Origin: Thermococcaceae archaeon
GTDB lineage: Archaea > Methanobacteriota_B > Thermococci > Thermococcales > Thermococcaceae
Assembly: GCA_026986455.1 (NCBI GenBank)
Contig: JALSON010000342.1
Coordinates: forward strand, 1-7,247
Direction of reading: 5' to 3'
DNA: 7,247 nt
Shown here: positions 6,577 to 7,247 of the stretch, one piece after another
How the letters are laid out: the number at the start of each line of letters is the position of its first letter
Numbering within the stretch: the stretch's first letter is position 1
Notes under the pieces: model-generated
Databases searched by the model: none
The model's input: the letters and a program-made list of their open reading frames with translations, nothing else
Told to the model about the DNA's origin: nothing
Made by a program: the position numbers and the translations under genes

Positions 6577-6735
6577 TCACTCTTCGTCGTCCATGTCCCA
6601 GTCTTCCTCTTCGTCTCCCCAGTCCTCTTCCCACTCTTCGTCGTAGTCCTCATAGGCCTCTTCAACCTCATCGAGGGGGTCGAATTCCTCCTCTTTCTCA
6701 ACCTTGGGCTGTACCTTCTTCCTTGGTGGGTACAT
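6577..6735 (-). CDS. Small, extremely acidic Trp/Tyr-rich protein of unknown function
   Basis: The 52-residue product has a short basic N-terminus (MYPPRKKVQPK) and then an acidic tail: 27 of 52 residues are Asp or Glu against 5 Lys/Arg. Tryptophans stand at 35, 39 and 46 and tyrosines at 28 and 31, spaced within the acidic tail. There is no signal peptide or membrane segment. The case for a real gene is strong despite its size: an optimal GGTGAT Shine-Dalgarno ends 4 nt before the ATG, a TATA-like box lies about 50 bp upstream, and the reading frame alone explains the GAA/GAG/GAC-rich composition. It precedes the permease and dehydrogenase on the same strand, 107 bp away. I do not recognise the family. 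The composition would suit an intrinsically disordered protein that binds basic partners, nucleic-acid-binding proteins or metal ions; this is speculation. Confidence 0.8.
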   Translation of the reverse strand: MYPPRKKVQPKVEKEEEFDPLDEVEEAYEDYDEEWEEDWGDEEEDWDMDDEE

Positions 6736-6739
6736 CTCA

Positions 6740-6745
6740 ATCACC
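6740..6745 (-). promoter_or_regulatory. Ribosome binding site of the acidic small gene
   Basis: Minus-strand GGAGGGGTGAT ends in GGTGAT (6745-6740), 4 nt before ATG 6735. It has the same form and spacing as for the dehydrogenase and the DHA2 exporter, and it is the main evidence that this short frame is translated. Confidence 0.8.
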
Positions 6746-6782
6746 CCTCCCCGTTCTGGGGCGCTCTATGTTTGAATAAATG

Positions 6783-6796
6783 CTTAAAAACTTTTC
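6783..6796 (-). promoter_or_regulatory. Probable BRE/TATA promoter of the acidic small gene (and perhaps the operon)
   Basis: On the minus strand GAAAAGTTTTTAAG reads as a purine-rich BRE followed by the TATA-like box TTTTTAAG (6790-6783). The expected transcription start is near 6761, giving a leader of roughly 26 nt that includes the Shine-Dalgarno. This is the best minus-strand promoter upstream of the three-gene set. Confidence 0.5.
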
Positions 6797-6884
6797 TTTT
6801 CTATTTTCATGGCAATAATTAGGTTATCTAAAAATTTTACCTGCGGAAAAAATAGTTAGACCTGACAAACGGATTCACCGAGGA

Positions 6885-6898
6885 GAAAGATTTATATA
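6885..6898 (+). promoter_or_regulatory. BRE/TATA promoter of the PLP enzyme gene
   Basis: GAAAGATTTATATA combines a purine-rich BRE with the strong archaeal TATA box TTTATATA (6891-6898). Transcription should begin near 6920, giving a leader of about 30 nt that contains the GGAGG ribosome binding site. Confidence 0.75.
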
Positions 6899-6935
6899 CC
6901 CTAACCAAAGTTGATAATGCTTCATTCCAGATATC

Positions 6936-6940
6936 GGAGG
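6936..6940 (+). promoter_or_regulatory. Ribosome binding site deciding the start at 6950
   Basis: GGAGG lies 9 nt before ATG 6950. That equals the expected distance when the full consensus is GGAGGTGAT followed by 4 nt. It favours 6950 over the in-frame ATG at 6917, which sits at or upstream of the predicted transcription start. Confidence 0.75.
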
Positions 6941-6949
6941 AAGAGAACA

Positions 6950-7247
6950 ATGGAAGCCGTAAAAACTACCCGTAACATTGGTTATGGGCTTAAAAAAGGT
7001 CCTTACACTGGGGAATCCGAGGTGGATGAATCTCCCGGTGGCCTCGGAAGACTCTTTCGTGTTCCCCTTTTAGAGGAGTTCCTCAGTGTGGAGAAGATTT
7101 ACGTTGACTATGAAGGCGTGAATCCAACGGGAACACATAAGGACAGGATTGCAAGGGCCCACGCGAGAGTAGCAATGGAGGAAGGCTTTCCCGGAATAAC
7201 CATTGGCACTTGCGGAAATTATGGGGTTTCTATAGCCTATTACTCAG
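6950..7247 (+). CDS. Threonine-synthase-like fold-type II PLP enzyme (partial, N-terminus only)
   Basis: The first 99 codons of a pyridoxal-phosphate enzyme of the tryptophan-synthase-beta/threonine-synthase superfamily are present; the rest lies beyond the right edge. The segment NPTGTHKDR at 58-66 supplies the PLP Schiff-base lysine, K64. GTCGNYG at 86-92 corresponds to the SSGNTG-type loop that holds the cofactor ring. The order of these elements, preceded by KIYVDYEG, is typical of threonine synthase and its relatives. There is no N-terminal zinc-ribbon or CxxC segment as in many archaeal threonine synthases, and the first 30 residues look like a short unstructured lead. The family could equally contain cysteine synthase-like, dehydratase or ammonia-lyase members, so no symbol is given. 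It is transcribed away from the acidic small gene from its own promoter. Confidence 0.85.
   Translation, partial: MEAVKTTRNIGYGLKKGPYTGESEVDESPGGLGRLFRVPLLEEFLSVEKIYVDYEGVNPTGTHKDRIARAHARVAMEEGFPGITIGTCGNYGVSIAYYS

Larger units (their letters stand above)
6736..6949. other. Divergent intergenic region between the acidic gene and the PLP enzyme
   Basis: This 214-bp AT-rich stretch holds the minus-strand promoter and ribosome binding site of the acidic gene on its left and the plus-strand promoter and ribosome binding site of the PLP enzyme on its right. Between them, about 6797-6885 contains no open frame with a translation signal and no RNA structure I can support. Confidence 0.6.

Noticed and set aside
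6749..6761. CCCC-AGAAC-GGGG hairpin before the acidic gene (minus strand)
   Set aside because: Only a 4-bp stem at the predicted 5' end of the transcript, too short to call a riboswitch or regulatory element.
6556..6822. 88-codon plus-strand frame that looks like a hydrophobic membrane protein
   Set aside because: It is the antisense of the acidic small gene: GAA/GAG codons become TTC/CTC, giving Phe/Leu runs. It has no ribosome binding site.
6821..6863. Imperfect inverted repeat AGGTTATCTAA / TTAGACCT in the divergent gap
   Set aside because: It needs a 2-base bulge in an AT-rich region and is not placed over either promoter; chance is a sufficient explanation.
6917..6949. In-frame ATG 6917 as start of the PLP enzyme
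   Set aside because: It lies about where transcription should begin from the TTTATATA box, has no ribosome binding site, and adds a basic segment that contains the GGAGG site of ATG 6950.
1..7247. CRISPR arrays, tRNA or rRNA genes, insertion sequences, toxin-antitoxin or defence modules
   Set aside because: No regularly spaced repeats, tRNA-like cloverleaf sequences, transposase motifs or terminal inverted repeats were seen. All long stretches are explained by the listed genes.

Overview
The window looks like chromosomal DNA of a hyperthermophilic euryarchaeon of the Thermococcales, probably Thermococcus or a close relative. This rests on AGG/AGA-dominated arginine codons and frequent ATA isoleucine codons, T/A-rich archaeal TATA boxes (TTTATAAA, TTTATATA), Shine-Dalgarno sites reading GGTGAT exactly 4 nt before ATG in three genes, very short gaps between genes, and protein types common in that order. 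No database was searched, so the genus is an inference.

Layout. Positions 1-2458 (minus strand) hold most of an Lhr-type superfamily 2 helicase whose C-terminus runs off the left edge just after a Cys4 zinc-finger-like motif. A 132-bp divergent promoter region follows. Positions 2591-4051 (plus) encode a 486-residue DHA2-like (14-helix) MFS exporter. It converges, across 43 bp, on a minus-strand set: an iron-containing alcohol dehydrogenase (5228-4095), a 12-helix MFS permease just upstream of it (6469-5234), and a 52-residue extremely acidic small protein (6735-6577) that is easily missed. From 6950 to the right edge (plus) is the first part of a threonine-synthase-like fold-type II PLP enzyme, with a clear TATA box and ribosome binding site.

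How the genes relate. The permease and the alcohol dehydrogenase are almost certainly co-transcribed and translationally coupled, because the permease stop codon lies inside the dehydrogenase Shine-Dalgarno. Whether they share a substrate is unknown. The acidic small protein may head the same transcript. The helicase and the DHA2 exporter are divergently transcribed from back-to-back promoters. The exporter promoter carries an imperfect inverted repeat around its TATA box that could be a repressor site.

No phage, insertion sequence, CRISPR, rRNA or tRNA signal was seen, and no clear new multi-gene system. The points most worth a second look are the altered helicase motifs II and VI, the acidic Trp-rich small protein, the permease/dehydrogenase coupling, and the putative operator of the exporter. 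Several starts are decided by ribosome binding sites and differ from the longest-ORF starts.
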